From the NCBI GenBank assembly GCA_947573795.1, contig CANPHE010000002.1, positions 49,019 to 113,018 of the forward strand: DNA of 64,000 nucleotides, read 5' to 3'. The notes beneath the pieces were generated by a model. The model had not been told where the DNA came from, searched no databases, and was given only the letters and a program-made list of their open reading frames with translations. A program made the position numbers and the translations under genes. The DNA comes from an uncultured Alistipes sp. GTDB taxonomy: Bacteria; Bacteroidota; Bacteroidia; Bacteroidales; Rikenellaceae. This document shows positions 26,028 to 34,639 of this stretch, piece after piece (position 1 is the stretch's first letter; each line of letters starts with the position of its first letter).

Positions 26028-26525
26028 TTATCGCTGAGGTATAGGGCGCAAAACCATGTTGCGTTCCAGTTTATTTTCGTCGTCCTTCAGTTCGAAAGAG
26101 TCCCACACCTTATAACGTTCATTCGTCGTAGGATTTACCATTAAAAATCCTATGGACACTTCGATGGACTTCAATTCGTCTTTCAGCCGCTTCGAAATGT
26201 CGGATAAGTCGGGTTCGATAAGTATGGTCTCCCGAGGCGAAACCGGGAATGCGGAATGAAATTTCCGCCCCACCGCTTGAAAAGGGTAAGTCCAAGTCGA
26301 AATAATGTCGGAATCGGCTCTAAAATCGACTTTGATTCCCATATTTCTATTGTCGGAAAGTAATGGAGAGTAAGTCGACAATAGGACTTCATTGTCGAAT
26401 CGGTTCGTCAGCAGAACGGTGACTTTTTCGAAATCTTTATCGGGTGCTATGCTTATGTGTATCTGACTATACGCAGAAAAATGACTGCCCAATACGGCAA
26501 TCATAAATAGGAATACTTTTTTCAT
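26028..26525 (-). CDS. Secreted protein of unknown function
   Basis: 165 residues from ATG 26525, starting MKKVFLFMIAVLGSHFSAYS, a signal peptide. The mature part is beta-rich (IHISIAPDKDFEKVTVLL, SFELKDDENKLERNMVL) with no motif I recognise. The DNA is clearly more AT-rich than its neighbours, which hints at recent acquisition. It begins 5 nt after the pyrD stop, so it may be read from the pyrD promoter. Confidence 0.7.
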   Translation of the reverse strand: MKKVFLFMIAVLGSHFSAYSQIHISIAPDKDFEKVTVLLTNRFDNEVLLSTYSPLLSDNRNMGIKVDFRADSDIISTWTYPFQAVGRKFHSAFPVSPRETILIEPDLSDISKRLKDELKSIEVSIGFLMVNPTTNERYKVWDSFELKDDENKLERNMVLRPIPQR

Positions 26526-26530
26526 CGTAA

Positions 26531-27616
26531 TCAATCAACGTGTTCCGCATTTCCGGTATCGGAGGTATCGGCCGCGACAGGCTGGGCATCGGCGATCAGC
26601 GCCCGGCAGATATCCCCCACCAGACCGGGCCCTTCGTAGACGAATCCGGAATATACCTGCACCAGATCGGCCCCCGCGGCGAGCATCGCCCGCACATCGT
26701 CGGGCGTCATCATCCCGCCCGAACCGATGATGGGGTACGTTCCACCCGAACGTTCGTGGATGCGCCGCACGATCTCGACCGAACGCTGCGCGAGCGGAGC
26801 CCCGCACAAACGGCCGCTGCCGATCTTCTCGACGGTCGTACGGCTCGTATGCAGCCCTTCACGGCGGTGCGAACCGTCGGTAGCGACGATCCCGTCGAGC
26901 GGCGTGTCGACCAGAATATCGGTCACCAGGTCGATCTGCGCGTCGTTCATATCGGGCGAAACCTTAAGCATGATCGGTCGATATTGATTCTGTCCCCGCC
27001 GGAAATCGAACAGCGGTTCGAGGACCGCAAGGATGCGTTCGCGCGTATACTGCGCACACGGACTTCCGGAATTATCGCAATCGATATTGATCGTAAAGTA
27101 ATCGGCATACTGATAGAGATTGCGGAACGATTTGAGATAATCGTTCGGAGCTTCGGCGACGGGAGTTCCGGTATTCCGACCGATATTGCAGCCGACGATC
27201 ACCCCCGCACGACGGTGCCGGAGATGCTGGATCACAGGCTCCAGACCGCGGTTGGCCAGTCCCATGCGGTGGACGATGGCCCGGTCCTTGGGCAGGCGGA
27301 AGACTCGCGGCCGCGGATTGCCGCTCTGAGGCCGCGGCGTAACGGTACCGATCTCCACGAATCCGAACCCCATGGCCGTCAATTCGCGAAACGCCTCGCC
27401 CGAGACGTCGAACCCGGCGGCAAGTCCCACGGGATTAGGAAAATGCACACCGAAGACCTCGCGTTCGAGTGCCGGGTGTTTCACGGCGCAGCATCTACCG
27501 AGCAACCAACGACCGCCGGGCATCCACCCGACGAGACGCAGCGCCACGAGGACCGCACGTTGTGCTTGCTCGATAGGAAGTGCGAACAACAGGGGTTTTA
27601 TGATTCGCTGATACAT
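26531..27616 (-). CDS. pyrD: Dihydroorotate dehydrogenase (class 2-like)
   Basis: 361 residues from ATG 27616, 20 nt after a TATCTTTG box. It oxidises dihydroorotate to orotate in pyrimidine synthesis, with electrons to quinone, at the inner membrane. Seen: an N-terminal membrane-associating helix (PLLFALPIEQAQRAVLVALR), FPNPVGLAAGFD (FMN site), EIGTVTPRPQSGNPRPRVFRL, KVSPDMND, and GSGGMMTPDD. Odd points: the active-site loop, usually N-V/I-S-S/C-P-N, reads NIDCDNSGS, and the usual GFNNxG reads GLANRG. A catalytic Cys is retained. Confidence 0.88.
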   Translation of the reverse strand: MYQRIIKPLLFALPIEQAQRAVLVALRLVGWMPGGRWLLGRCCAVKHPALEREVFGVHFPNPVGLAAGFDVSGEAFRELTAMGFGFVEIGTVTPRPQSGNPRPRVFRLPKDRAIVHRMGLANRGLEPVIQHLRHRRAGVIVGCNIGRNTGTPVAEAPNDYLKSFRNLYQYADYFTINIDCDNSGSPCAQYTRERILAVLEPLFDFRRGQNQYRPIMLKVSPDMNDAQIDLVTDILVDTPLDGIVATDGSHRREGLHTSRTTVEKIGSGRLCGAPLAQRSVEIVRRIHERSGGTYPIIGSGGMMTPDDVRAMLAAGADLVQVYSGFVYEGPGLVGDICRALIADAQPVAADTSDTGNAEHVD

Positions 27617-27635
27617 TTCATATACAGTAAACGTT

Positions 27636-27765
27636 GCAAAGATACGAATAAGCGAGAGCAATGTCAAATTTATTTGAACATTGCCGAGCAGGAGTATCTT
27701 CGGCGCAGCCAAAATTGCGAATAAGCGAGGGCAATGTCCAATTTATTGGGGCTTTGTCGAGTAGA
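27636..27765 (-). promoter_or_regulatory. Promoter-bearing repeat (family A, copy 4, inverted) before pyrD
   Basis: On the minus strand, TTTG (27665-27668), 21 bp, TATCTTTG (27636-27643), 20 nt before the pyrD ATG. The upstream unit (27690-27765) repeats GGCTGCGCCGAAGATAC and CTCGGCAATG. A partial family B repeat (GGAGGCTCGC.. and AGCCGCCGAAGATGAT) fills 27800-27930. No gene is seen in 27617-27958. Confidence 0.65.
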
Positions 27766-27958
27766 AACACCTTCCGGTAAATAAATGCACTCTTTCCGGC
27801 TGCACGGGCCGTAGCCTTTTCCGAGCGGAGGCTCGCTATGCTCGCCCCCAGCCGCCGAAGATGATTCTGCGAATCGCGCAAGCATGGCAAGCCTCGCAAC
27901 GAATGCAGCCACTCCAGCCGCCGAAGACGATCTTCGAGCAAACTTCCGTATCTCCCGC

Positions 27959-28978
27959 TCAGAAATACTCCCGCCGATAGGGATAACCGTCGCGCATCGC
28001 TTCGAAATCCTCCGGATGCGTCTTCAACAAGCGGCTTTCGGCCTCGATATCGTAAAATCCGCCGATCGTGGCACACAACTCTCCCCAGGCAATCGGACGC
28101 GGAACCGAGGGCGCCGCAGCGGCGGGATACCACCCCACGATCGGCCAACCGAAAAACCGCGCCAAGGCATCGACGCTCATAGCCGTAGCCGTAGCCTTTC
28201 CCTGCTCGGAATATCCGGCGACGTGGGGCGTCGCGATCGCGGCCCGGGCAAGCAGATCGCCGTCGAGGTGCGGTTCGTGTTCCCAGACGTCGAGCGCGAA
28301 CGGATGGCCGCTCGCCAGCAAGGCACGACCGTCGACCACGGGGCCGCGCGAGGAGTTGAGTACGATCGCATCGGGCCGCAAAGCCCCGAGCAACGCGGCA
28401 TTGGCCAGATGGCGGGTCGAAGCGTCGAGCGGCGTGTGGAACGTCACGATATCGGCCCGACGCATCACCTCCTCCAGCGGCACGAAATCGCCCCCCTCGC
28501 GTGCGGCACGCGGCGGGTCGCAACAGACGACGCGAAAGCCCCATGCCGCGGCATATTCGCGCACGAGCGACCCGACATGCCCCACACCGACGATGCCCAA
28601 CGTCCGGTCACGAGGCTCCCATCCCTGCTCGCGGGCGAAGAAGGCCAACACGGCAGCGACCCACTGCAATACCCCACGGGCGTTGCAACCGGCAGCCGTG
28701 CGCACCTCGATGCCGTGCGCCGCGCACCACTCCCGGTCGATATGGTCGAAACCGATGGTCGCCGTGACGATCAACCGCACGGACGACCCTTCGAGCAGCG
28801 CCGCATCGCAACGCGTACGGGTGCGGACAACGAGTGCATCCGCCGCGGCGACATCCGCCGCCGCGATCTGCGACCCGGGCAAATAACGCACCTCCGCCCA
28901 CGGTTCGAGCACACCCCGCAAAAACGGGATGGCGCTATCGGCGACGATCACCGGACGAGATTCAGCGATTAAAGCCAT
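27959..28978 (-). CDS. pdxB: Erythronate-4-phosphate dehydrogenase
   Basis: 339 residues from ATG 28978. It carries out the second step of the DXP-independent vitamin B6 route. D-isomer hydroxyacid dehydrogenase fold with TIGFDHIDREWCAAHGI, LGIVGVGHVG (NAD site), NSSRGPVVDG, and HVAGYSEQGK with the catalytic His. The C-terminal extension with IGGFYDIEAESRLLK is the PdxB dimerisation region and separates it from SerA. No convincing promoter box upstream. Confidence 0.94.
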   Translation of the reverse strand: MALIAESRPVIVADSAIPFLRGVLEPWAEVRYLPGSQIAAADVAAADALVVRTRTRCDAALLEGSSVRLIVTATIGFDHIDREWCAAHGIEVRTAAGCNARGVLQWVAAVLAFFAREQGWEPRDRTLGIVGVGHVGSLVREYAAAWGFRVVCCDPPRAAREGGDFVPLEEVMRRADIVTFHTPLDASTRHLANAALLGALRPDAIVLNSSRGPVVDGRALLASGHPFALDVWEHEPHLDGDLLARAAIATPHVAGYSEQGKATATAMSVDALARFFGWPIVGWYPAAAAPSVPRPIAWGELCATIGGFYDIEAESRLLKTHPEDFEAMRDGYPYRREYF

Positions 28979-29099
28979 AAATTCATTGAGTTTCGATACT
29001 GCACGGCAGCGATCGGCCGGCATCCTTCCCGACCGCTCGCAATAGCCGTGCTGCAATTGACGTTCATCGATTTTAGAAACTACAAATATAATAAAATTT

Positions 29100-29308
29100 G
29101 GTAACCATATACAACTTTACACCGCATCGGTTTTTCAAACGTTGGCGCACTTAGGATTGTCGTGTATTCGCGGCCCTTGGCCGCGTTTACAAATCCTCGG
29201 AGGAGGGGAAGGGTACCGACGCAGCCAAAGACCGCAAGCCATCGACCGATCCGTTCGAAATGAAGATCGAAAACGCGAAGCGGTATGAAAGAGTTGCATA
29301 TAGTTCCC
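29100..29308. mobile_element. TIR element E3 (209 bp)
   Basis: Left end GGTAACCATATACAACTTTA; the right end on the other strand is GGGAACTATATGCAACTC. The interior carries CGCGGCCCTTGGCCGCGTTTAC, the reverse orientation of the E2 core. No target duplication is evident. It ends 11 nt before the -7 box of the next gene; TTGC inside its right terminal repeat (29294-29297) lies 21 bp before that box, so the element may supply the -33 element. Confidence 0.65.
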
Positions 29309-29326
29309 GATTTTTTCCTACCTTTG
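29294..29326 (+). promoter_or_regulatory. Promoter of the arginase-family gene
   Basis: TTGC 29294-29297 (inside element E3), 21-bp spacer, TACCTTTG 29319-29326, then ATG at 29348. Confidence 0.55.
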
Positions 29327-29347
29327 TCTGTTCAAAACCCATTTCCG

Positions 29348-30388
29348 ATGGAAGAAAAAGTTTTCGATCCGGATGGCGTAGGTGTCGCCAACGGAAGCTA
29401 TTTCGGGCTTCCGTTCGAGCCGGAATCGGCCGAACTGGTGCTCATCTCGGCACCGTGGGACGTCACGGTATCCTACGGTGCAGGCACGGCCTATGCCCCT
29501 GACGCGATCATCGAAGCCTCGACGCAGCTCGACTTCTACGATCCGCTGGCACCCGGAGCCTGGCGGCGCGGCATCGCTACGGCCGACATCGATTACACCC
29601 TGCTGGAGACCTCCGTACGGCTGCGCAACGACGCAGCGCGCGTGATCGAGCACCTCGAAGCGGGCGGCACGACGACGGACGACTACGTGGTCCGCAAAAT
29701 CCGCCGCGTGAACGAAGGGTGCGCCGCGATGAACGCCGCCGTCGAAGAACAGGCATCCCGCTGGCTCGCCGAAGGCAAGACGGTGGGACTGGTCGGCGGA
29801 GACCACTCGACTCCCTACGGGTTGATCCGCGCCCTGGCACATCGCGGCGAACGGTTCGGCATCCTGCACGTCGACGCCCACCGCGACCTGCGCGAGGCGT
29901 ACGAAGGATTCGAATACTCCCACGCCTCGATCATGCACAACGTGCTGCGCGACCTTCCCGAGGTCGAACGGATCGTCCAGGTCGGCGTGCGCGACTTCTG
30001 CGAAAGCGAAGAACGCCTGGCTGCGACATGCGGCCGCGTCACGAGTTTCAGCGACCTGGAGATCGCCGAGGCGGAATTCCGCGGCGATACGTGGGACGCA
30101 CAGTGCCGCCGCATCGCGGAGGCATTGCCCGAGCGCGTCTATGTCAGTTTCGACATCGACGGACTCTCGCCCGACAACTGCCCCCACACGGGCACTCCCG
30201 TGCCGGGCGGACTCTCCTTCAACCAGGCCGTATGGCTCCTGGCCACGATCGTCCGTTCAGGACGCCGCATCATCGGCTTCGACTTGGTGGAGGTCTCCCC
30301 CGCTGCCGAGGACCGCACGGATGCCATCGTCGGAGCCCGCATGTTGTGGAAACTCTGCGGACTGACGTTGGAATCGGCGAAAATATAA
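29348..30388 (+). CDS. Arginase/agmatinase-family ureohydrolase
   Basis: 346 residues from ATG 29348; the predicted promoter lies downstream of the ATG at 29285. Dinuclear manganese enzyme: ligand motifs GGDHSTPYG, HVDAHRDLR, and SFDIDGLSPDNCPHTGTPVPGG are complete. Substrate could be agmatine, formimidoylglutamate or arginine; Bacteroidota homologues are usually called agmatinase, which makes putrescine. Next gene nhaA begins 38 nt later on the same strand. Confidence 0.88.
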   Translation: MEEKVFDPDGVGVANGSYFGLPFEPESAELVLISAPWDVTVSYGAGTAYAPDAIIEASTQLDFYDPLAPGAWRRGIATADIDYTLLETSVRLRNDAARVIEHLEAGGTTTDDYVVRKIRRVNEGCAAMNAAVEEQASRWLAEGKTVGLVGGDHSTPYGLIRALAHRGERFGILHVDAHRDLREAYEGFEYSHASIMHNVLRDLPEVERIVQVGVRDFCESEERLAATCGRVTSFSDLEIAEAEFRGDTWDAQCRRIAEALPERVYVSFDIDGLSPDNCPHTGTPVPGGLSFNQAVWLLATIVRSGRRIIGFDLVEVSPAAEDRTDAIVGARMLWKLCGLTLESAKI

Positions 30389-30426
30389 AGGTCTGATACG
30401 ACATAAAAAACCAAAAACATAAAACA

Positions 30427-31824
30427 ATGCGTTTATTCTCAATGCACAGTTGGCTGAAGACCCGTTATCGGATGAGTCTTTACCGCCAAAGTTTCGTGGA
30501 GGCGCCCTGGGCAGGTGGCGTCGTATTGCTGGGTTGCGTAGTAATCGCCATGTTGCTGGCGAACCTCCCCGCGACGAAACTCTACTACCACAACCTGCTC
30601 GAAACCGACCTTTCGTTGATGATCCACTCCCCGAGCGGCCTGATCGACTGGGTATTCCCGCGCGACATGACCGTCGAGAAGTTCATCAACGACGGTTTGA
30701 TGGTGGTCTTCTTCTTCACCGTAGGTCTCGAAATCAAGCGCGAAGTCGTCTGCGGGCAACTCTCATCCGTGCGCAAGGCCATCCTTCCGGTGCTGGCCGC
30801 CGCAGGAGGCATGATCGCCCCGGCACTGGTTTTCACCCTGTTCAACCACGGCACGCTCGCCGCCAACGGCTGGGGAATCCCGACGGCCACCGACATCGCC
30901 TTCGCCGTCGGCATCCTCTCGATGCTGGGCGACCGCGTACCCGTCTCGCTGAAAATCTTCCTCACGGCACTGGCCATCGCCGACGACCTGGGCGCCATTC
31001 TAGTCATCGCGCTCTTCTACGGCGGACAGTTGCAGTTCGGCTTGATTCTCATCGCACTGGCCGTCATGGCTCTCGTCTACGTCATGAACCGCATGGGCGA
31101 GAAACGCATGTTCTTCTACCTCGTCCCGGCCGTCGCCGTATGGGGGCTCTTCTACTATTCGGGCATCCACTCGACGCTCTCGGGCGTAGCGATGGCCATG
31201 CTCATCCCGATGGACGCACGTTATTCGCACGAATATCTGTCGCAGAAAATGCAGACCCTCAAGGAGTGCCTCGCCGGAGCCAATCCCGATCTGGACGGTG
31301 ACGGCATTCCCGACGAATTCCCCAACGAGGAGCAGCGCTGCTACCTGCGCGAGATGAGCCGCACGACCTCGGGGTCGGTCGGCATGAGCTACCGGCTCGA
31401 ACACGCACTGACGCCCTACGTAACCTTCCTCATCATGCCGATCTTCGCCCTGGCGAACGCCGGCGTGGAGATCACCTCGGCCGAGTATTTCAACATCTTC
31501 CACTTCTCGCCCGAAATCGGTTCGGTAGGCATGGGCGTATTCTTCGGATTGCTCGTCGGCAAACCGTTGGGTATCTTCCTCGCCAGCTGGATCGCCGTGA
31601 AATCGCGCCTGGCCGTCATGCCCGAAGGCGCCTCGTGGAAGATGTTGCTGGCCGTAGCCTGCCTGGGCGGTATCGGATTCACCATGTCGCTCTTCGTCGA
31701 CTCGCTCGCATTCACCGACGCCGATCTGATCGACCGCGGCAAGATCGCGATTCTGATGGGCTCCACGGCCGCAGCCATCGCAGGCAGCCTGTTGATCCTC
31801 CTGTTCTCGAAAAAAGCACGCTGA
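30427..31824 (+). CDS. nhaA: Na+/H+ antiporter NhaA
   Basis: 465 residues, inner-membrane antiporter that extrudes sodium at alkaline pH. Seen: NDGLMVVFFFTVGLEIKREV, TATDIAFAVGILSMLGDRVP and ALAIADDLGAILVIALFY with the paired Asp of the transport site, plus HSTLSGVAMAM and GFTMSLFVDSLAF. Longer than E. coli NhaA because of a hydrophilic insert at about residues 275-315 that contains DLDGDGIPDE, a calcium-loop-like motif. Eleven to twelve membrane helices are visible. Confidence 0.95.
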   Translation: MRLFSMHSWLKTRYRMSLYRQSFVEAPWAGGVVLLGCVVIAMLLANLPATKLYYHNLLETDLSLMIHSPSGLIDWVFPRDMTVEKFINDGLMVVFFFTVGLEIKREVVCGQLSSVRKAILPVLAAAGGMIAPALVFTLFNHGTLAANGWGIPTATDIAFAVGILSMLGDRVPVSLKIFLTALAIADDLGAILVIALFYGGQLQFGLILIALAVMALVYVMNRMGEKRMFFYLVPAVAVWGLFYYSGIHSTLSGVAMAMLIPMDARYSHEYLSQKMQTLKECLAGANPDLDGDGIPDEFPNEEQRCYLREMSRTTSGSVGMSYRLEHALTPYVTFLIMPIFALANAGVEITSAEYFNIFHFSPEIGSVGMGVFFGLLVGKPLGIFLASWIAVKSRLAVMPEGASWKMLLAVACLGGIGFTMSLFVDSLAFTDADLIDRGKIAILMGSTAAAIAGSLLILLFSKKAR

Positions 31825-31827
31825 CGC

Positions 31828-32538
31828 ATGAAAAAAAGCTGTATCCTGCTGCTGCTCGCAGCGGCGTTCGCCGGGGCCTGTTCGAAAAAATCGGGCGGCG
31901 ATGCGAAACTCCGCACCGATGTCGACTCGGTGGCCTACGTCATCGGCATGAACGTCGGCATGAACCTCATGCGGATGGATTCGACGATCAACGTCGCCGC
32001 CGTCTGCGAAGGCATCCGCGACGTCTTCCGCCAAAGTCCGAAACTCACCGTCGAGGCGGCCGAAACCTTCTACCTGAGCTACGTCAACTACGCCCTGCCG
32101 CAGAAGGCGCTGGCCTACGAGGAGCAATTCCTGGCCGACTTCGCCAAATCGAACCGGTCGTACGCCCGCACGTCGTCGGGCGTGACCTACGCCGTCGAGG
32201 CAGTGGGCGATCAGGAGCTCGTTCCGGCGGCCGACCGCGACAGCGTGATCCTCCGCTATGTGCTTTCGACACGCGACGGACGGCAGCTCCACTCCTCCTA
32301 CGAACGGGGCGATTCGCTGCGCACGACCCTCGGAGACCTGGGGCGCGGCGTGAAGGAGGCTTTGAAACTCATCGGCAAAGGCGGCAAGATCGACGCCTGG
32401 ATACCGTCGAGCGCAGCCTACGGAGCCGAAGGCGACGAGCAGTTAGGCGTACAACCCAATGCCACGCTGCACTACGAAATAGAGCTCGTCGAGGTCGATA
32501 AATACGCAACCCGGTCCCGACGCAACAATTTGCGTTAG
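31828..32538 (+). CDS. FKBP-type peptidyl-prolyl isomerase lipoprotein (short)
   Basis: 236 residues. Lipoprotein signal ending AGACSKK. An N-terminal helical region (VDSVAYVIGMNVGMNL), typical of Mip/FkpA-like proteins, is followed by an FKBP domain from about 110 (SGVTYAVEAVGD, GKGGKIDAWIPSSAAYGAEG). Probably a periplasmic folding helper. Several active-site aromatic residues of typical FKBPs are not obvious (YVLSTRDGRQL instead of YTGxLxDGxxFDSS), so catalysis may be weak. It starts 3 nt after nhaA, so it is probably co-transcribed. Confidence 0.87.
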   Translation: MKKSCILLLLAAAFAGACSKKSGGDAKLRTDVDSVAYVIGMNVGMNLMRMDSTINVAAVCEGIRDVFRQSPKLTVEAAETFYLSYVNYALPQKALAYEEQFLADFAKSNRSYARTSSGVTYAVEAVGDQELVPAADRDSVILRYVLSTRDGRQLHSSYERGDSLRTTLGDLGRGVKEALKLIGKGGKIDAWIPSSAAYGAEGDEQLGVQPNATLHYEIELVEVDKYATRSRRNNLR

Positions 32539-32557
32539 TTTTATGAACCTTTTTGAT

Positions 32558-32624
32558 AAGCCGAGAGCAGAGGCGAACTTGTTCGAGCTATGCCGAGGCG
32601 AGAAAAGGTGCAAGAAATTGAACC
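32558..32624. repeat. Family A-related repeat, inverted partner of 34176-34237
   Basis: Runs from AAGCCGAGAGCAGAGGCGAA through TTCGAGCTATGCCGAGGCG to AAAAGGTGCAAGAA. The reverse complement recurs at 34176-34237 with few changes, so the two copies flank the next FKBP gene in inverted orientation, about 1.5 kb apart. Confidence 0.75.
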
Positions 32625-32649
32625 AATCGCCGATTATTTACTATCTTTG
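32618..32649 (+). promoter_or_regulatory. Promoter of the long FKBP gene
   Basis: TTG at 32618-32620 (end of the repeat), 21-bp spacer, TATCTTTG at 32642-32649. The leader to ATG 32753 is about 95 nt. Confidence 0.65.
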
Positions 32650-32752
32650 CGGTTGATACGCATTCGATACTTCCGGAGCGACGGCCGATGAGCCCGAAAA
32701 GCCGGATTCGGAGCGAACGGATTGCCATGCAAACACAAAACATATCGATCAA

Positions 32753-33880
32753 ATGAAAAAAACTCTTTTTGTTGCGGCACTCGCGGGTGCTGCTGCCTTG
32801 AGCTCCTGCGCCAGCAAGAGCAACGACGTCGTGATGGGCAGCCTGTCGGACTTCGACTCGCTGTCGTATGCGCTCGGAGCCAACATCGGCTACGGCATGA
32901 ATTACGAAATGAACGCCATTCCCTTCGACTGGAAGGCTATGGATAAGGAGCTCATCGCAAGCGCCACGGAGAAAAGCTCGATCAAACACGACGATGCGAT
33001 CGAAAAGCTGCGCGAGTTCTTCATGACCACGCGCAACGAACGTACGCAGGCCATCGCTGCGAAGCGCGCCGAGGCGGACAGCATCCGTCTGGCCGGCGGT
33101 GATACGACGAAGGTGGAGTATCCTGCGGCCGATCCCGAGATGTTCGCATCCGAGGAGGAGCGCACGGAGATTTCGCAGGCTTTCGGTAACGACCTGGGTT
33201 ACAACATCAGCAAGAGCGGCATGCCCATCCATCTGGTATGGATTTCCGAGGCGATGCAGAACGTTCGCGACAACAACGCCAAGATGTCGGAGGACGAGGT
33301 GAACCAGTATCTCCAGTACTATTTCATGGTGAAGCGTCCGGCCGAGAATGCCGAGGCTTCGGCCGCATGGCTCGAAAAGATCGAGAAGAAGTCGGGTGTG
33401 AAGAAGACCGAATCGGGTCTGCTCTATAAGGTTACCAACCCGGGCGACGAGTCGATGATGCCGAAGGACGCTCGCGACGTGGTGAAGGTTCAGTACACGG
33501 GCCGCACGCGCGACGGCAAGGTATTCGACAGCTCGATCTTCAAGAACCTGCCCAAGGAGGTTCAGGAGATGCGCAAGCAGCAGATGCCCGATTCGTACGA
33601 CAAGAACGAGCCCGTAGAGTTCCCGCTCAACCGCGTGATCGCCGGTTGGACCGAGGGTCTCCAGTTGGTCGGCAAGGGCGGTAAGATCACGCTGTGGATC
33701 CCCGCAGAGCTGGCTTACGGTTCGCGTGGCGCAGGCCGCAACATCGGCCCCAACGAGGCACTCGAGTTCGAGGTGGAGCTGGTAGACGTTACCCCCTTCG
33801 AGGAGCCCGCTCCCGCCGAGGAAGCGGCCGAGACCGAGGAAACTGCCGAGGGTAAGGAGGCTCCTGCCGAGCAGAAATAA
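32753..33880 (+). CDS. FKBP-type peptidyl-prolyl isomerase lipoprotein (long)
   Basis: 375 residues. Lipoprotein signal (AGAAALSSCASKSND). A helical N-terminal dimerisation region like Mip/FkpA (about 35-215), then an FKBP domain (about 220-345): KVQYTGRTRDGKVFDSS, VIAGWTEGLQLVGKGGKITLWIP, LAYGSRGAG. Active-site residues are complete, unlike the shorter paralogue upstream. The C-terminus is an acidic Glu/Ala/Pro-rich tail. Codon use differs a little (more GAG/GCT/GGT), consistent with high expression. A strong terminator follows. Confidence 0.95.
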   Translation: MKKTLFVAALAGAAALSSCASKSNDVVMGSLSDFDSLSYALGANIGYGMNYEMNAIPFDWKAMDKELIASATEKSSIKHDDAIEKLREFFMTTRNERTQAIAAKRAEADSIRLAGGDTTKVEYPAADPEMFASEEERTEISQAFGNDLGYNISKSGMPIHLVWISEAMQNVRDNNAKMSEDEVNQYLQYYFMVKRPAENAEASAAWLEKIEKKSGVKKTESGLLYKVTNPGDESMMPKDARDVVKVQYTGRTRDGKVFDSSIFKNLPKEVQEMRKQQMPDSYDKNEPVEFPLNRVIAGWTEGLQLVGKGGKITLWIPAELAYGSRGAGRNIGPNEALEFEVELVDVTPFEEPAPAEEAAETEETAEGKEAPAEQK

Positions 33881-33935
33881 TCCGGTATTCGACCTGACCG
33901 ATTCGAGCCTCAAGAAGGTTACCGGAATCGGTCGC

Positions 33936-33973
33936 AAAAATCCCCGACCGCAGGATTGCGGCCGGGGATTTTT
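33936..33973 (+). terminator. Terminator after the long FKBP gene
   Basis: AAAAATCCCCGACCGCA pairs with TGCGGCCGGGGATTTTT and continues into a T-rich stretch. Good intrinsic terminator. Confidence 0.92.
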
Positions 33974-34080
33974 ATTTGCAATAAGGGTACGATTATCGCG
34001 AACCTGCGGAACAAGCCTCCGCCCGGGAGAAGCTACGGATTGCGCGGCCTTTCCGAGCGCATTTGGGAGAAAAAACAGAA

Positions 34081-34495
34081 GGCAACTACACACGACTTCA
34101 CCCTAAATCGAATTTAAATCCTTATAACCTCGCGAGTTGCACTTAAAATTCCCTCCTCGGAGGGAATTTACGTTCAAATTCTTGCACCTTTTCTCGCCTC
34201 GACATAGCTCGAACAAATTCGGCTCTGCGCTCGGCTTATGGAAAAGGGTCCGTTTCTGCTGCGGCGGCTCGGCAATTCGAATCCGTTCGATTGCACTCGC
34301 CCGACACCGCAGGCAAGGGGAAGGTCAGCTAACTCCGGGGAGAGAAAACAACCGAAAGAATGATAAGCAGCTATTTCCCTTGAAAGCCCCGTTTTAGCGG
34401 GACGGCCAAAAGCCGCGAGCATACGACCGTCTTAAGCAAATGGGCTGACAAGACCCGAACAAGGTTAAAACCGCAGATATTTCATCCGAAAGGCT
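34081..34495. mobile_element. Degenerate TIR element E4 with another repeat inside
   Basis: Left end GGCAACTACACACGACTTCACC. A decayed right end may lie at about 34465-34495 (AAGGTTAAAACCGCAGATATTTC). The interior has CCCTCCTCGGAGGG and ACGGCCAAAAGCCGCGAG, like other family members, but is interrupted by the family A repeat at 34176-34237. No gene is seen in 33975-34639. Confidence 0.5.
34176..34237. repeat. Family A-related repeat, inverted copy
   Basis: TTCTTGCACCTTTTCTCGCC through AGCTCGAACAA to CGGCTCTGCGCTCGGCTT; reverse complement of 32558-32624. Confidence 0.75.
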
Positions 34496-34586
34496 GCACC
34501 GCTCGCGCCGAAAGTACGAGCCCCCGAGACTCCAAGGCACGACTTTGCATTTTCGAGTTCCGCGGACCGCAGCACCTTCATCCGAC

Positions 34587-34618
34587 AAAAAAGCGCAGAC
34601 CCGCGAGGCCTGCGCTTT
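34587..34618 (-). terminator. Terminator of the acyl-CoA synthetase gene
   Basis: AAAGCGCAG and CTGCGCTTT stem, followed on the minus strand by six T. Confidence 0.85.
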
Positions 34619-34639
34619 CGTTCGATCGTGAAAGATCGT

